DNA from: Pogostemon cablin
Taxonomy: Eukaryota > Streptophyta > Magnoliopsida > Lamiales > Lamiaceae
Direction: 5' to 3'
Length of the DNA stretch: 64,000 nt
Assembly (NCBI GenBank): GCA_023678885.1
Contig: CM042962.1
Location: forward strand, 17,498,336 to 17,562,335
How positions within the stretch are numbered: the first letter of the stretch is position 1; each line of letters opens with the position of its first letter. The position numbers and the translations under genes are program-made. Shown in pieces: positions 54,423 through 64,000 of this stretch. Below the pieces are notes generated by a model. It made no database searches. It saw only the letters and a program-made list of their open reading frames with translations, and was not told the origin of the DNA.

Positions 54423-56258
54423 ATGCGAACTCGTTCAAGGTCTCAATCTATTGAACCTTTGAACTTGGAATTGGAAGCTACTTTAAGAAGACAAAGAAAA
54501 TGAGTGCTAGAGCCTACGGAGGAAAGTATGGAAGAAGTAAGGGATAATGCAAACATGGTTGATGAAGAAGGCAATATGAGGAATTTTCATGGAGTTGATA
54601 ATGTTAGAGGAGGTTATAATAATCCGGAGTTTGTGCCACAAACTTATGCTCAACAAATGCACTTGCAAAACCAACAAATGCAAGCCATTATTCAAAACTT
54701 GATGGCACAATAAGAAACAAGGAATAATCCTCCGGTGATGTAAAATCAATCTCATGGAAATGGAAACAATGGAGCGGGAATGAATATCCGTGATCACTTT
54801 CAACCGCAATATGGGAATTATAGAATAGACCCACCATTGAATGTGAATAATTTTGAGATAAAGACGGGATTAATCAACATGGTGCAAGAAAATCAATTTG
54901 GTGGTGGTGCTATGGAGGATCCAAATGCTCACTTAGCCTAATTTACGGAGTTATCCAACACGATAAAGATAAATGGGATAAGTGAGGATGTTGTTAAAAT
55001 GAAGCTTTTCTCATTTTTATTAAGAGATAGAGCTAAGGCTTGGTATCGTACTATACTACCGGGATCCAACACCACATGGAGGGAGTTGGCACAAAGGTTC
55101 TTGAGCAAGTATTTTCCACCTTCAAAGATGTTGCATCTTAAAGGGTAAATCTTTCAATTCAAGCAATTGCCACTTGAGACATTTAGTGAAGCATGAGACC
55201 GATTCAAAGAGATGCTAAGGAAGTGTCCACAACACAGATTCCCTGAAGAGCAACAAATAGGATTTTTCTATGCCAGTTTACACAGAAGTGAGAGGATGCT
55301 CATTGATGCTTTGGCGGGAGGTTCGATTTTGGGGAAAACTCCGGAAAGAGCAATTGCCATATGTGAGGAAGTAGCTTTGAATACGGGTCAATGGCCTATG
55401 GATCGTGCACTGGGGATGTATGAAAGGGACAGAATTGCTAAGATGGAAGAAGTGTGCTTGCAACAAGTGAAAAAGGTGGAGGTGCCTACGGATGATATGA
55501 CGGACAAAACAATCACAGAGATACTAAAGAGGATGAATGCTAACATGCAAGTATCTCCAAATTCAACATCTGTGGTGAATCAACAAGTGCTTGCAAGTCC
55601 TCAACAAGGTGTGTCATTGCCTTTGATAAATCAATAAGTGTTTCCTAATCCGCAACAAGACATGACGATGCCTAATATGGGTCAATCTTCTCAAAGTTGT
55701 CAAATGCCTATATCCATGCCTCAACAAGGCATGTCCTCTAATTTTGGAATTCAAGATACATGTTTTTCATCGGAGATGACTCTTGAGGAAGTTGCCTTCA
55801 TGCAAGGAAGGAACTTCCAAGGAAATTATGGTGGTAACTTTGGAAGTCGTGGAGGAGGATATCCACAAAGGCAAGGAGGTTGGGGGCAAGGTAACTTTCA
55901 AGAAAATTTTAATCAACCTCGTAGGTATGAGAATTTGTCATATGAGAATCATGGGAATGCACTTACTCTTCCACCGGGCATCAATCCGGGGGAGAAATCT
56001 CCAAATGGTGAAGTGAAGCCTACAATGGAGGATCAAATAGCCAAGATGGTTGATTTCATGAAGCAAGAGAAAGAGGTGAATGAAAAAAGATTTGATTTTA
56101 TGAAGCAAGAGAAACAGTTGAATGATAATAGATTCAAAGCTTTGGAGACACAAATGAGTCAAATGGCAACCGAGCAAGGTGAAATGCATCGTAAGGATAA
56201 GTTTCCCTCCACTACCATTACTAATCCTAAGGAGCAATGTTTGTATGTTACTGTGTGA
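54423..56258 (+). pseudogene. Gag of element C (Athila type), broken
   Basis: The start at 54423 gives MRTRSRSQS, just after an acceptor-like TTCTTGTAG. A Gln-rich segment, then the gag core (FLLRDRAKAWYRTI, LSKYFPPSKML, EMLRKCPQHRF, DALAGGSILGKTPERAI) and a long Gly/Asn/Gln linker follow. The coiled-coil has FKALETQMSQMATEQ and the last block is NPKEQCLYVTV. Stops include TGA at 54501-54503, TAA at 54939-54941 (Gln expected; same codon as the TAA of element A), TGA at 55194-55196 (Trp expected; same codon is TAG in B) and TAA at 55635-55637 (Gln-rich context). Confidence 0.85.
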
Positions 56259-56261
56259 AAT

Positions 56262-57068
56262 ATGGAAAGTAAGGTGGAGAAAGGGTTGGTGGAAGCAACA
56301 AACATTATTTCAAAGGTTGAAGAAGTCGTTTGTGATGAAGTTGTGTCAAACGTGGAGGAGGAAATTATCATTGATGATGATTTTTTTGATGATGAGAGGA
56401 TAATTGATGAATATTTGTCTTCATTTGTTGATGAAAGTAAGTGTGATAAAGAGTTGTGGTCAAAACAAGATCACGAAATAATTGAAGTTGATGCATCATT
56501 AAAGGTGGAAGACCCGGGTAAATTTGTTCTTACTTGTAAAATTGGAAATGGGGGATATGTTAATGATATATATGATCTTGGTTCAAGCATTAATATGATG
56601 ACTTTGGAAATTTTTGAAAAACTTGACATTGGGAGGTTAAAGGAAACGAATGTGGAAATTGGAATAATGGATGGTTCAATGATAAAGCCCCATGGAGTTG
56701 TGGAGGATATGCTTGTGAAAATAGAGGATTTTGTCTTTCCTGTGGATTTTATGATAGTTGAGAAGCAAGCGGATCCTTTGATCCCATTGATTTTTGGAAG
56801 GCCATTTTTGGCAACCGGAAGAGCAAAATTTGACAAGGATAAGAAGGAACTCACACTACGTTCAAATGAAAGAGACTTGGTGTCATCAAGCAAGAATTTA
56901 AAAGGGGGAGATCTTCATTTGAAGCCACCTATTAAGCCTCCGGATGATCGAGATCGAGTGGTAAGTGAAATTTTAAAAGATGAAGATTTAACTAACTTTT
57001 TACTTGAATTTGCAGGAAATTTTTCTTCAAGGAGGAACAAGCTTGGAGGAGATCCACAAGTTGATTGA
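56262..57068 (+). pseudogene. Aspartic protease region of element C
   Basis: An open frame of 268 residues holds an acidic linker and a retropepsin-like domain: YDLGSSINMMTLEIF (active-site Asp), IMDGSMIKPHGVVEDMLVK, VFPVDFMIVEKQADPLIPL and IFGRPFLATGRAKFDKD. The tail after ELTLRSNERD does not reach the KPLPDHL linker of A. Within 170 bp the sequence changes to KMRPDGVLDFSNG, then the non-coding GGGAGGCAACCCA of the post-pol region. This places the pol deletion at about 57070-57240. Confidence 0.82.
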
Positions 57069-57458
57069 AAGATTGATAAAGGGCCTCAGGGATTTGAAAA
57101 CGTGAGAAAAAGAGACAATGAATTTAGTTCAAGTGTCAAAGGAGCAAAAAGTGTGGATAAGAAGGTTGTTAAGGAAATGTTTAAAGTGAAGATGAGGCCC
57201 GATGGGGTCTTGGATTTCTCCAATGGTTAAGAGTTTAAATGCGTCTAGCTCGACGACGTTAAATCGAGCGCTTGATGGGAGGCAACCCATTTTAGTAAGG
57301 TTATTTTTTTAGTTTTATTTTTCTTGTATTTTTTGTATGTAGGTGGAATGTGCTCATGGAGAAAATACTTATGGAGGAGACGAGATGTGCTATATTTGGA
57401 ATGAAGATGTATGTCGCACCACTCTTTACAAACATAAATTTAACACTTGTGTTAATTT

Positions 57459-57621
57459 AAGTTTGGGGGGAGAGTGCGTGGTGGCCATACTTGAATGTTG
57501 GAATGCACATACGTCATCACAAGGTAATTTTATGATGATCAATGGTGGAAACTACAAGGGTAAGACTCACCACTTTTTGCAAACTTAATTCTTAACTTGT
57601 TTCGATTTAAGTTTGGGGGGA
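57459..57621 (+). repeat. Duplicated internal polypurine-tract block in element C
   Basis: AAGTTTGGGGGGA followed by (G/T)AGTGCGTGGTG occurs at 57459 and again at 57609. Each is preceded by CACCACTNTTT-CAAAC-TAA. The 150-bp duplication doubles the internal PPT-like site that A and B have once. Confidence 0.75.
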
Positions 57622-57929
57622 TAGTGCGTGGTGTGCCTTACCACTTGTGTATGCTTGATGGATCATGTTGATTGAGTGATTATCTTGATTGTCTTGTGTA
57701 AAATTGGGTCAATTTTAAAATTTTTCTCAAGAGTTTGGTTCGTTTTGGTTTGTTTGGTGGTGTTTAAGTACATGATAATCCATTATTTGCTCATAATTGT
57801 GGTGTAAATAATGTTGAGAAGTATTTTTGAGCATGAATAGGGTGTATGAGAAGTGCAAAAACAGGGCAAAAAGGAGGTGAAGTGTGAAGTTGAAAAACAG
57901 GAAAAAAACACTGCATGGGCTAAGCTCAG

Positions 57930-58140
57930 TACACGACCCTGTAAGGACAGGCCATGTACTAACATCAGAACACACTACTCGCCCAGGGTTTTGGCTGAGC
58001 TCCGAGCTCGAGCTGTGCAGGAGAGAAGGAACATGGACCGTATGCAGAGCATGACCCTGTAACAAGTGGCCATGCGCGAACATCAGAAAATGCTACATGG
58101 CCATACTTGAGGCCGTGTAGCGCTACACGGGCGGTGCAGG
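57930..58140 (+). repeat. Hairpin array in the pol-env spacer of element C
   Basis: Palindromic CACG-type units occur, such as GCCGTGTAGCGCTACACGGGC near 58112-58132. The segment CATCAGAAAATGCTACATGG, CCATACTTGAGGCCGTGTAG, CGC matches the LTR of the same element (62525-62570 and 52925-52970). A TATA-like TTTTTAAAAGGG (58153-58164) follows. Confidence 0.8.
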
Positions 58141-58334
58141 GCTTGAATCCAGTTTTTAAAAGGGCCGATCCGTACTCACTTCCACACACAATCCCTCATC
58201 CGTCCACACTCTTTTCACTCTAAATTTGTCTCCTAAGTGTGTTAATCGACTGCAAAGGTTAGTATTGAGAGAGTTTGAGTGAGGTTCTTCAATCGTGCAC
58301 ACTAAAGAACACTTCTCACATCCAATTCTAAAAG

Positions 58335-58981
58335 GTAAGACTTCTTTGAACCATAATCTTCAAATTTTGATAGAAATCGATTGAATTGGTACATGGGATT
58401 GGTGATATTGTGAACTTTGCATGAATTAGTGATTGATTGTCATACATGTGTCAATTTGATTTTTGAATTAAGGATGAAGTTAGGGATCATGAGAAAGTGA
58501 ATTAGGGGATTTGTGAGAATGATGAAGTTGGATGCATGGGTTGTGCTAATTGAATTATCATATGTGTATAATGCTTAATTGTGAATAATTTAGACTTAGA
58601 TGTTGAGAATTTGGGCATGGCTATGTGAATTATATTTTGAAATTATGGTGAAACGTTGTGCATGCCAATTATTCGATGAAATGTCTAAGTGAAGATTTTG
58701 ATTGATTTGAGATCATAGGTTCTTAGTGCTTAGTGAAAGTATGTTTTGGAACTTATGGGTGCAAGGATGCTTAGAAATTGAGATATGAATCATGGTTAGT
58801 TGAGATGAATGATGGTGAAGTGCATATTGTGATTAAGTTTGAAGTTTTAATGATGTGAATAAGTGATGTTGATGCATAGTATATTTGACACTATGTTGAA
58901 TGACTAGGGTGGAATTTAACTTAGTGCATTAACATTCTTATTGATGATATTGAATATAACTTGAGCATTGTTGTATTGTAG
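58335..58981 (+). other. Candidate intron before the env-position ORF of element C
   Basis: The donor AAAAG|GTAAGAC and acceptor TTGTATTGTAG bound 647 nt of T-rich, frame-poor DNA. The acceptor is directly followed by the ORF ATG at 58982. Confidence 0.5.
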
Positions 58982-60522
58982 ATGGCCGAGAGGAGAGTTA
59001 GACCAAGAAATGAGGACTTTATCTTCATTACCGATCCAGTGGAGTTGGCTAATCTTGATGCAAAGCTGATGGAAGATGAGATCCATCCAGATTATTTTGG
59101 GGTGGAATTTGAGGACTATTGGGATAAATTTGTGCTCCGTTGGCAAACGTTAGCTCCGAAGATCAAACCAACTCGATTCCAAGACACATAAACGATGAGA
59201 GTGTTAGGAATTGAGGAGGATTTGAGGAAGCTATTAAGATTTGCACAAATGGAAGCGTTCTTTGACAAAAGGTCACCAACTTATCACCATTTAACTGCTG
59301 AGTTCATGAGCACGTTGCAAGTGAAAAAGGATCGGAATGGTTTTCCTTTTTCAGTGACGTTTCAGCTTGACAATGTGTTGAGAGAAAAGATTCCTTTACC
59401 TGTGTTGAATGAATTCTTTGGGTGCCCACCATGCGAATATCATCGGAGCTTTTATGAAGGAAGAAGTTTCAACCAACAGGAATGGTGGAAGAGCTTGGTG
59501 AATGAGGGGACGGAAAGAGCAGGATATGTTCCAGTGCTTCAAAGGGAACTGCAATCCGGAACCCAGTGATGAGATACCTAGAGAATATTATTTCGAACAC
59601 CATCTTATGGAGGTTTGAAGGTGGAGCTGTGGGAGAGAAGCAACTCTATATTATGTATTGCATATACAAGGAGCTACCTTTGAATCTTGCAGCACATTTT
59701 GTGCAACATGCGGAAAGAGTTGCAAAGAGACAAACATCTCAGGGTTTGATGTTAGGAGGGATGATCACTATGATCGCTCAAGGCTTGGGAATCAATCTTG
59801 CAGGTATGGAGAATAGGATGGTGAGTGAGGGGTTGAACTACCAACAGTTGATGAGGATGGAGTTCTCGTCCATGGTTGGGAATCAGTACTGTCTGAGGCA
59901 GGAAAATGGAGCTCCATTTCCCTTGCCAACTCCAGAGCTCACTACAATGTACACTAGAAGGAGGCTTGCTAATTTGGCAATGGGTAGTGTGAACCATTCC
60001 GGGGTGGTGAGAGCTTTTTACAGAAGAAACAGAGACGAAATGGAAGAGGTCCTCAGACAGATGAGGGTTGAAGAGAACGAAGAGCTGGCTAATTTGAGAG
60101 TGGAGCCAATGCCTATGGAGGGTGATGAGCAGGATGCACCACCGGAGCAGGTGGAGTTTGAGGAGCAAGCCCCTGAGCCACAACAGTTTGAGGAAGAAGA
60201 GCAGCAGCCACCAATGGGCCTTGAACAGGGTAATGATCGATGGAACTATATGATGGTTGAGGTGAGAGATATGAGGCATGTGCAGCAAACATATGGAGCA
60301 CAGATAAGGGAGATTCGAGAGGTCCAGCAGGAGCACATAGTGCATATTCAGGAGTTAAGAGCTGGACAACGTCGGAGGGAGTATTACGAGGAGCGATTAC
60401 TGGTGCACTCCAACAACATGGAGGAGATAATGACGATCATGTTCAACTTCCACTTCCCCGAATCTCCTCGTGCATACATTCCATGGAATGCCTATCATCC
60501 ACCTCCACCTCCGGAGCCATGA
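58982..60522 (+). pseudogene. Env-position ORF of element C (Athila ORF family), nearly open
   Basis: This is the best preserved copy of the Athila post-pol ORF here, of unproven function. It starts MAERRVRPRNEDF and shows FFDKRSPTYHHLTAEFMSTL, LNEFFGCP, FNQQEWWKSLV, MRYLENIISNTIL, LPLNLAAHFVQHAERVAKR, LGGMITMIAQGLGINL, NQYCLRQENGAPFPLPTPEL and an acidic Gln/Glu-rich coiled-coil tail to YHPPPPPEP. Breaks are a TAA at 59189-59191 and a frameshift near 59545-59566. The long 59566-60522 frame is otherwise open. The tail is rich in heptad-like repeats (REIREVQQEHIVHIQELRAG). No membrane segment is evident. Confidence 0.87.
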
Positions 60523-62126
60523 AGGGAGTACTTTGAGTGCTAGACACTTCTTCCATTAGTTCATTTTAGCTATGATTAGATTTTTGAAGAATTCTTGAAT
60601 TTGATTTGATTTGTTAGATTGGATTGTACTTAATTTGGTTGTTTTTGGGAGGTTTACTTTGGGATTTGATTTTCAGTTTTATGCGATTTACTTTTCGTTA
60701 TTTTTGGTATTTTGGTTTGATTTTTATTATTTGGATGTGATGGGAATTTGATCTTAATTGTTATAGATGTGAAACGATGTGTTTTGATAAATTGAGATGG
60801 ATGATTTTGTTCATGCATGTTATATGTTTGTTGTGTTGTTTAGTGAGTCTTTGATTATTGAGTTATGTTTGTGATATTTTTATTCTTGTAGGAATGGTTT
60901 GGTGGTATGTTTTGAGAAGGTGTTGAGTGTTTTTAAATGTGAGATATGATGCATTGTTTGTGATGAGTGATGACAAGCATATTAATGTTTTCTACTTATT
61001 AAAATTGTAACATGTAATACATAAGTTGTTCAATTTTGAGAAGTATGAAGTGTAATTAGGTTTCTTTTGGTCCAAGCAAAAGCTTGTGAGAATTGAGCCT
61101 CAACCTTGCCTCCATGGTTAATTCTTGATGAGAGGACCGATTGTACTTAGACAAACTAGAATTTGCTCATGGACTATAGGAAAGAAGCCCGAATGGTTGA
61201 AATTTGTGATATGATCTTAGGCCATCCTTGTTAAATGAAGTCATAGCCATAAAATTCCTTACCAAAAACATTATCCCTAGTGAACCACTTTGAGCTTATA
61301 GTCTTTTCTTTATTATTTGAGCACAATACAAGCCTTGATAATCCACTTGAGCTTATATATAACCTATGTGTGGGTAATTGAGGATGATGATGGTTTACAA
61401 GGGAAGTTGAAAAGTGTGTAAGTAAATGGAAGAAAGGTTGAGTCAAGAAAAAGGATGAAAGAGCTCAAGATAAAGAGCAAGTGCAACTTCAACAAAAGTG
61501 AAAAAGTGAGCAAAAATCCAAAAAAAATGCGCTCAAGGACACAAAAATCAAAGAAAAGAAGTATGTCATTCAAAAGAAGTTCAATGAAATCCATGGTATG
61601 TTGATGTTTAGTGCTTTTGAACAATTGACAAAGGAAGGAAATTTGAAAGTGAGGAAGTTGGAGAAATGAATCATATCTTCGATTATCCATACTTGAATAG
61701 TCACTATTATCCAAAAATTTCCTACCTTACCAAAGAGCCTAAACATTACATCCTAAGATAAAGACCTTTTTGATCACTTATTGAAACTAGGGTGGCTTGT
61801 GAACATAGTCCATGAGCAAGCCTATGGTGAGTCAGTTTTAACCGGTTGATGAGTGATGTTCAAAACCCTACTCTATAGAGTGTTGAGTGAATTTGATATC
61901 CAATGAGAGGCTTGGATTGAAAGGGATTTGATTACTATTTTGTCATTCTTAAGATTGAACTTGTTAATCTTTCATGTTATAAGTTTGATGATGTAGGGAT
62001 ATTTAATGTGATTTTGTAGTCCTTATTACTTGTAATGTGTTGTGGTTTATGTTCGTTAGGTGTTTTTCTAGGTAAAAATTACTCCTCTTGTCTATCATTT
62101 TTCATTGTTTGAGGACGAACAATACT
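60523..62126 (+). other. 3' UTR of element C
   Basis: Non-coding, with GATCTTAGGCCAT near 61214 (shared with B), an A-rich region at about 61440-61580 and the conserved block at 61698-61753. Confidence 0.7.
61698..61753 (+). other. Conserved 3' UTR block, element C copy
   Basis: ATAGTCACTATTATCC, TTTCCTACCTTACCAAAGAG and CCTAAACATTACATCC are shared with A almost base for base and with B and E more loosely. Confidence 0.75.
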
Positions 62127-62139
62127 AAGTTTGGGGGGT
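62126..62139 (+). other. Polypurine tract of element C
   Basis: AAGTTTGGGGGGT directly precedes TGATTGTTGTC, the start of the 3' LTR. Confidence 0.8.
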
Positions 62140-63420
62140 TGATTGTTGTCATTTTCACCTAAATTTTAGTGTCTTTGTTGTGGATTTTTGGATGTTTTTA
62201 TCCGTATTTGTGTGACTTTTGGAGGAGTTATTGTTATTTTGTGAAATGTGGTATAAATTGATAGAATTGTTAAATGAGTTTAAATATGTGTAAAACAGGT
62301 CAAGAAATGAAGAAAAACGGAGTCGGGAGCAAAACGGAGACAGAAGTACAGGGCACGCTCGGACACAGGCTGTGTGCGGAACACGGGCCTGTCCAAGGTG
62401 GTCGTGTACTATCATTAGAATACAGAGCTTACCCAAGAGGAAGACCGTGTTCTGGCGCACGAGCCGTGCGCTGCTGCACGCCCCATATGCAGAACACGGG
62501 CCTTTAAGAAGAAGCCATGTAATGTTATCAGAAAATGCTACACGGCCATGACCAAAACCATGTAGCGCAGCTCGAGCCGTGTCCGGAAGCACGCACAACA
62601 TGCCGAAGTAGGCGTGCCCTACACGGGCCGTGTGCTGCTACACGATCCGTGTAGGTGCAAAAACCTGTGCTGTTTTCAGAATGTTCCGGAAGTTTCTAGA
62701 AGGTCCATTAGTGATATAAAAGGGTGACTTGTGCAAAATTTGAAGGAGGAGATCATAATTAGAGCAGTTACACACACTCCACACCACATTTTCATACACT
62801 AGATCCATAGATCCATCTCCATCCATTAGATTCATCTAATTCCATTTATTTTTCGACAACCAATCCATCCATCCACCATTTGTGAAGAGGAAAGCATCAA
62901 AGATTGAAGGAGTTAGCATATTGAAGAGAATGAAGGTTTCTCCATGAAATGGAAGCCAATCTACTTTTTATTTGTTGATTTTCTTCTTATTTTGATCAAA
63001 TGGAGCAAAGCTTGATTTGTATTGATCTAAACACAATGTGTAGTGGGTAGTCCTATAGTCGGGCTAATCATATGAATGGTTAAGATGAAAGCTAGATGTG
63101 TAAAACTTGAGAAGTGAATGTAGTTAAATTGTGGATTTCTTTTTATGATATATGAATCATGTTTCATTTCAATACATGTGTGATTAAATTTTCTATTCAT
63201 AGTGTTAGGATGGTCATTCCAATGTTATGAGTGGATGTTTAATTGAATCATATATTAAAGTGAGCATGAATGTTAGTGTGAGGAGAGGTAAGTCATACCC
63301 TTCTTAGGCTTAGAACATTCATAGAGGGACACATAAGAAATTGAGTGAAAAGAACCAACTTATGATCATAGTACCTTAAGGGAATTGAGATTGAGATCAA
63401 TCCTAGGAGATTTAGACTTG
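62140..63420 (+). repeat. 3' LTR of element C, truncated by element D
   Basis: It aligns with 52538 onward, including the hairpin array (62357-62655) and TATAAAAG (62715-62722). At 63420, after GATTTAGACTTG, the match to the 5' LTR stops and element D begins. About 450 bp of the LTR lie beyond D, outside the window. Confidence 0.9.
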
Positions 63421-64000
63421 TGATGCGCGTTTTCTTTGCACGCAAAATTAATCCCCAAGTTTAAGAATATCAGTTGCAGCTTAAGCAAGCGACCAAGTGA
63501 ATATCGAACCCAAAGGTCGGTGTATTATCAATTTAATTATTTACTAAATTAACTAAGACAAGATGACAATAAGATTAGAGATTTAATTATTAAACTACTA
63601 AACAAGTAATTAAAATAGCAAATAAAATAAAATATCACTCGAAGAATACGAAAGTGGATCAAGTAGGAGAATAGATAGCCCTAGGATAATCCAGTTTCAT
63701 GCATTAATTTTCCTTCCGTGTGTTGATGTCCGACTCTGCCTTGTGAAATATGGACGCATCCCTAAACCATGCATATCTACTCTATAGACACAAGTAAACA
63801 TGCGTGTAACATGTGTGAAAAACCTCGGTGCAAGAGACATAATTCCACCCCCCTTTTTAGGTACTATCAGTATCAATTATTACCCTGGCCAATTGATACT
63901 CTAACTCGATATGATCTCCCTTTATAGGTACTATAAAATTATCCTCTTTATCCTACTTAATAATCCGAATTCAATTCAATTAATAAGTATTCATATATGA
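63421..64000 (-). mobile_element. Element D: LTR of a B-family Athila element, reverse orientation
   Basis: Reverse-complemented, this is the 3' part of a B-type LTR. GAGGATTAATTTTGTGTG becomes GGGGATTAATTTTGCGTG, and the end GAAAACGCCCATCA becomes GAAAACGCGCATCA. The segments CATGGTTTAGTGATGCGTCC and CAAGGCAGAGTCGGAC also match. The rest of the element is outside the window, so it may be a full element or a solo LTR. Confidence 0.88.

Larger units (their letters stand above)
52538..63420 (+). mobile_element. Element C: pol-deleted Athila retrotransposon
   Basis: The 5' LTR starts TGATCATT at 52538 after GGTCA (52533-52537) inside the LINE. Gag, protease, spacer, env-position ORF, 3' UTR, PPT and a 3' LTR follow. 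RT, RNase H and integrase are absent: protease sequence passes within about 170 bp into post-pol sequence. The 3' LTR is interrupted by element D at 63421, so the second target copy is outside the window. It is a close relative of element A. Confidence 0.88.

Overview
This is nuclear DNA of a plant, most likely a eudicot. It is AT-rich and holds intron-bearing genes with GT-AG junctions, long plant-type Ty3/gypsy and Copia retrotransposons, and many Stowaway MITEs. An asterid source is my guess only. Only two ordinary host genes look intact: an eight-exon dynamin-related gene of the DRP5A type (35492-40536, +) and an intronless P-class pentatricopeptide repeat (PPR) gene (43090-44493, -). From memory, their closest Arabidopsis relatives (At1g53140 and At1g53330) lie near each other, so this is probably a conserved block. 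A third host-gene trace is a decayed CYP78A-type cytochrome P450 fragment (33312-33644).

Most of the rest is Athila-type Ty3/gypsy elements, here called A to E. Element A (3423-33311) sits at the edge of the P450 fragment with a GTAGA target duplication. Element B (8105-24717, ATCAT duplication) is inserted in A between protease and reverse transcriptase. A 2.3-kb solo LTR (18417-20713, TTATA duplication) is inserted in B's last ORF. This is a four-level nest. In both inner cases, removing the insert and one target copy restores the reading frame. Element C (52538-63420) is inserted in a LINE remnant, has lost RT, RNase H and integrase, and its 3' LTR is cut by element D (63421 to the window end, minus strand, same family as B). 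Element E (about 45890-48100, minus strand) is a partial 3' end.

Layout: 1-3417, MITEs, a mariner transposase relic and tandem repeats. 3418-33316, nest A/B/solo LTR. 33312-35491, P450 relic, MITE cluster and DRP5A promoter. 35492-40536, DRP5A. 40537-43089, MITEs. 43090-44493, PPR gene. 44700-52537, Copia, Athila E and LINE debris. 52538-64000, elements C and D.

The most interesting pattern is shared by elements A, B and C. Each carries an array of short inverted repeats in the LTR, just upstream of the TATA box, and a homologous array a second time between integrase and the env-position ORF. The second array lies in the order internal polypurine tract, hairpin array, A/T-rich TATA-like stretch, candidate intron, ORF. 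The array sequence differs between families (TCGACC/GGTCGA in B, CACGGGCCGTG-like in A and C), but within each element the two copies match. This suggests an LTR-U3-like internal promoter for a spliced downstream ORF, kept in step with the LTR. A conserved 3' untranslated block of about 50 nt, present in A, B, C and E, is a second unexplained signal.
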